Source of the DNA: Arachis hypogaea
Lineage: Eukaryota > Streptophyta > Magnoliopsida > Fabales > Fabaceae
Direction: 5' to 3'
Length of the DNA stretch: 64,000 nucleotides
Assembly: GCF_003086295.3 (NCBI RefSeq)
Contig: NC_092048.1
Span: 66,940,841 to 67,004,840 of the forward strand
This document shows positions 61,477-64,000 of this stretch, one piece after another; position 1 is the first letter of the stretch, and each line of letters starts with the position of its first letter. The translations under genes and the position numbers were made by a program. The notes beneath the pieces are model-generated. The model saw nothing but the letters and a program-made list of their open reading frames with translations, did not search any database and was not told the origin of the DNA.

Positions 61477-61495
61477 ATCCCCGGCAACGGCGCCA
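61477..61495 (-). other. Primer-binding site complementary to tRNA-Asp
   Basis: The + strand ATCCCCGGCAACGGCGCCA equals the 3' end (with CCA) of plant tRNA-Asp(GTC) as I know it, over 19 bases. The minus strand TGGCGCCGTTGCCGGGGAT is therefore the primer-binding site and fixes the interior's sense as minus, in agreement with gag. It should follow directly on the end of a 5' LTR. Here it adjoins, four bases further out, an LTR end lying in the opposite orientation. Confidence 0.85.
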
Positions 61496-61498
61496 AAA

Positions 61499-61558
61499 AC
61501 TTGCCGGTTAGTTTTGGGTGTTTTGGAGAAATTCGTTTTTCCGCAAAAACATCCATCA
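61499..61558 (+). mobile_element. LTR 3'-end fragment in inverted relation to the primer-binding site
   Basis: These 60 bp match the sense end of the solo LTRs (reverse complement of about 16972-17031): CTTGCCGG, GTTTTGGGTG, TTTTGGAGAAATT and final ATCA, with several substitutions. The fragment ends exactly at the GCTAT duplication, so it is the true outer terminus. The ACTTG at 61499-61503 fits both the tail of the primer-binding-site leader (AAAACTTG) and the LTR (ACACTTGCCGG). This is the microhomology at the inversion junction. Confidence 0.8.
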
Positions 61559-61563
61559 GCTAT
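61559..61563. repeat. Target-site duplication GCTAT, right of rearranged element
   Basis: Second copy of the five-base duplication. It is followed by CCCGAGGAGGACAACTAAAG, the continuation of the interrupted satellite core. Confidence 0.93.
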
Positions 61564-64000
61564 CCCGAGGAGGACAACTAAAGTCGAGCCGTAATGGCCT
61601 CATCTTCAGCAGGATCCTCCGATTTTATTTTGTTATTCTTTTACGTTGTCCTGACCCTCGTTCTTTAAATTGACGATATCCCGAGTATGACAGCTAAAGG
61701 CTAGCCATAATGGCCTCATCATCGGCAGGCTCCTCTGTTTTTTTCTCCGGGTTTTTTTATTTATTTATTTTATACGTTGTGCTGACTCCGTTCTTTAAAT
61801 GATGCTATCCCGAGGAGGACACCTAAAGGCGAGCCGTAATGGCCTCATCTTCGGCAGGCTCCTCCGGTTTTTTTTCGGGTTTTTTTTTTTCCGTTGTGAT
61901 CACCCTCGTTCTTTAAATGACGCTATCCAGAGGAGGACACCTTAAGACGAGCCGTAATGGCCTCATCTTCGGCAGGTTCCTCCGGTTTTATTTTTTCGGT
62001 TTTTTTTCTGTTTTTTTTTTACGTTGTGCTGACCCTCGTTCTTTAAATGACGCTATCCCGAGGAGGACACCTAAAGGCGAGCCGTAATGGCCTCATCTTC
62101 GGCAGGCTCTTCCGGTTTTTTTCCCAATTTTTTTTTACGTTGTGCTGACCCTCGTTCTTTAAATGACGTTGTCCCGAGGAGGACACCTAAAGGCGAGCCG
62201 TAATGGCCTCATCTTCGGCAGGCTCATTCGGTTTTTTTTCGGTTTTTTTTCCTTTGTTTTTTACGTTGTTCTGACCCTCGTTCTTAAAATGACGCTATCC
62301 CGAGGAGGACACCTAAAGGCGAGCAGTAAAGGCCTCATCTTCGGCAGGCTCTTCCGGTTTTTTTTCGGGTTTTTTTTTTCCGTTGTGATCACCCTCGTTC
62401 TTTAAATGACGCTATCCCGAGGAGGACACCTAAAGGCGAGCCGTAATGGCCTCATCTTCGGCAGGTTCCTTCGGTTTTATTTTTTCGGTTTTTTTCTATT
62501 TTTTTTTACGTTGTGCTGACCCTCGTTCTTTAAATGCCGCTATCCCGAGGAGGACACCTAAAGGCGAGCAGTAAAGGCCTCATCTTCGGCAGGCTCTTCC
62601 GGTTTTTTTCCAATTTTTTTTTACGTTGTGCTGACCCTCGTTCTTTAAATGACGCTGTCCCGAGGAGGACACCTAAAGGCGAGCCGTAATGGCCTCATCT
62701 TCGGCAGGCTCATTCGATTTTTTTTCGGTTTTTTTTCCTTTGTTTTTTACGTTATTCTGACCCTCGTTCTTTAAATGCCGCTATCCCGAGGAGGACACCT
62801 AAAGGCGAGCAGTAATGGCCTCATCTTCGGCAGGCTCTTCCGGTTTTTTTTCCAGTATTTTTTTTTACGTTGTGCTAACCCTCGTTCTTTAAATGACGCT
62901 CTCCCGAGGAGGACACCTAAAGGCGAGCCGTAATGGCCTCATCTTCGGCAGGCTCCTCCCGGTTTTTTTTCGGTTTTTTTTTTACGTTGTTCTGAACCTC
63001 GTTCTTTAAATGACGCTATCCCAAGGAGGACAGCAAAAGTCGAGCCATAATGGCCTCATCTTCGGTAGGCTCCTCCGATTTTATTTTTTTGATTTTTTTT
63101 CGGTTTTTTTTTACGTTGTGCTGACCCTCGTTCTTTAAATTGACGCTATGCCGAGGAGGACAACTAAAGGATAGCCGTAATGGCCTCATCTTCGGCAGGC
63201 TCCTCTGTTTTTTTTTTCTGGGTTTTTTTATTTATTTATTTTTTACGTTGTGCTTACTCTCGATCCTTAAATGACGCTATCACGAGGAGGACACCTAAAG
63301 GCGAGCCGTAATGGCCTCATCTTCGGCAGGCTCCTCCGGTTTTTTTTTTTTACGTTGTGCTGACCCTCGTTCTTTAAATGACGCTATCCCGAGGAGGACA
63401 CCTAAAGGCGAGCCGTAATAGCCTCATCTTCGGCAGGTTCCTCCGGTTTTTTTCAGGTTTTTTTTTTTACGTTGTGCTCACCCTCGTTCTTTAAATGACA
63501 CTATCCAGAGGAGGACACCTAAAGACGAGCCGTAATGGCCTCATCTTCGGCAGGCTCATCCTGTTTTTTTCTTACATTGTGCTTGCCGTCGTTCTTTAAA
63601 GGACGCTATCCCGAGGAGGACACCTAAAGGCGAGCCGTAACGGCCTCATCTTCGGCAGGTTCCTCCGGTTTTATTTTTTCGGTTTTTTTTCTGTTTTTTT
63701 TTTACGTTGTGCTGACCCTCATTCTTTAAATGACACTATCCCGAGGAGGACACCTAAAGGCGAGCCGTAATGGCCTCATCTTCGGCAGGTTGTTCCGGTT
63801 TTTTTTCCAGTTTTTTTTTACGTTGTGCTGACCCTCGTTCTTTAAATGCAGCTATTCCGAGGAGGACACCTAAAGGCGAGCAGTAATGGCCTCATCTTCG
63901 GCAGGCTCTTCCTATTTTTTTCCAGTATTTTTTTTTACGCCTCGTTCTTTAAATGACGCTATCCTGAGGAGGACACCTAAAGGCGAGCCGTAATGGCCTC
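61559..64000 (+). repeat. Satellite array, segment IV
   Basis: The same satellite in the same orientation, continuing past the window end. Variants match those left of the element (TTTATTTATTTA tails near 61757 and 63228, CTAGCCATAATGG, AGCAGTAATGG), so the element sits inside one variant domain and did not disturb the array. A small core deletion is seen at about 63938, where TTACG joins CCTCG. There is no gene. Confidence 0.97.

Larger units (their letters stand above)
57405..61558 (+). mobile_element. Rearranged, pol-less Ty3/gypsy-type retroelement with inverted interior
   Basis: A 4154-bp insertion with GCTAT target-site duplication. The left end (TGATGACAAGTC) matches the sense start of the solo LTRs, and the right 60 bp (CTTGCCGGTTAG to ATCCATCA) match their sense end. 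From outside it is therefore a + oriented LTR. The interior is reversed: a second LTR start, the internal region, gag remnant and tRNA-Asp primer-binding site all read on the minus strand. The order is LTR start (+), loop, LTR start (-), internal and gag (-), primer-binding site (-), LTR end (+). The central LTR part, including any TATA box and R-U5, is missing. No protease, reverse transcriptase, RNase H or integrase is present, so it cannot move by itself. Inversion with deletion of one LTR end and the other LTR's middle explains the layout. Whether that happened during reverse transcription or after insertion is open. Confidence 0.82.

Noticed and set aside
1..64000. GAGGAGG motif just before some ATG codons, resembling a bacterial ribosome binding site
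   Set aside because: It is part of the satellite core and repeats in every unit. The host is a plant, where such sites have no role in nuclear genes.
1..64000. Array considered as ribosomal intergenic-spacer subrepeats
   Set aside because: No 18S, 5.8S, 25S or 5S sequence is present in 64 kb, and the higher-order structure lacks the rDNA unit layout.

Overview
The window is plant repeat DNA with no protein-coding host gene. About 56 of the 64 kb is one head-to-tail satellite array with a unit of roughly 95-130 bp. All units lie in the same orientation, and the array runs off both ends of the window. It is interrupted by three LTR-retrotransposon-derived insertions: two near-identical 1.8-kb solo LTRs (16972-18783 and 27932-29744) and one 4.15-kb rearranged, gag-bearing, pol-less element (57405-61558). 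The organism is a flowering plant. The primer-binding site matches the plant tRNA-Asp 3' end, the gag has Ty3/gypsy (Athila/Tat-like) character, and the LTR hairpin modules built on CCAACGTTAGCC resemble repeats I associate with peanut (Arachis). The genus is an inference, not something the sequence proves.

Layout: satellite 1-16971; solo LTR copy 1 with GGAGG target-site duplication; satellite 18784-27931; solo LTR copy 2 at the same monomer position with the same GGAGG duplication; satellite 29745-57404; rearranged element with GCTAT target-site duplication; satellite 61559-64000. Each monomer has a conserved core of about 95 bp (starting ACGTTGTGCTGACCCTCG and ending in GGCAGGCTCCTCCGG) followed by one or two pure T tracts split by short CCGG/CCAG/TCGG spacers. 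Monomer variants recur in fixed order, giving higher-order repeats: blocks with about 2.0-2.8 kb spacing in 0-15 kb, about 1.19 kb in 18.8-22.2 kb, about 1.73 kb nested in a 7.2-kb repeat in 38-50 kb, and about 1.74 kb in 52-55.4 kb.

The two solo LTRs come from one insertion that was later copied with its satellite surroundings. The duplication has a period of about 10.96 kb and can be followed from about 12.7-22.2 kb to 23.7-33.2 kb. Much of the satellite in the second copy (22.2-26.4 and 30.5-34.6 kb) is full of shortened homopolymers, although the LTR copy between them differs from copy 1 at only about four positions. That pattern looks more like a long-read consensus problem than biology.

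The most interesting structure is the element at 57405-61558. Its two outer ends are the start and end of one + oriented LTR, but its primer-binding site, gag remnant and an adjoining LTR start are inverted. This leaves a 527-bp-arm palindrome at one side and an ACTTG microhomology junction at the other. I found no CRISPR array, tRNA, rRNA or convincing host gene. Open reading frames in the satellite are by-products of the monomer sequence.
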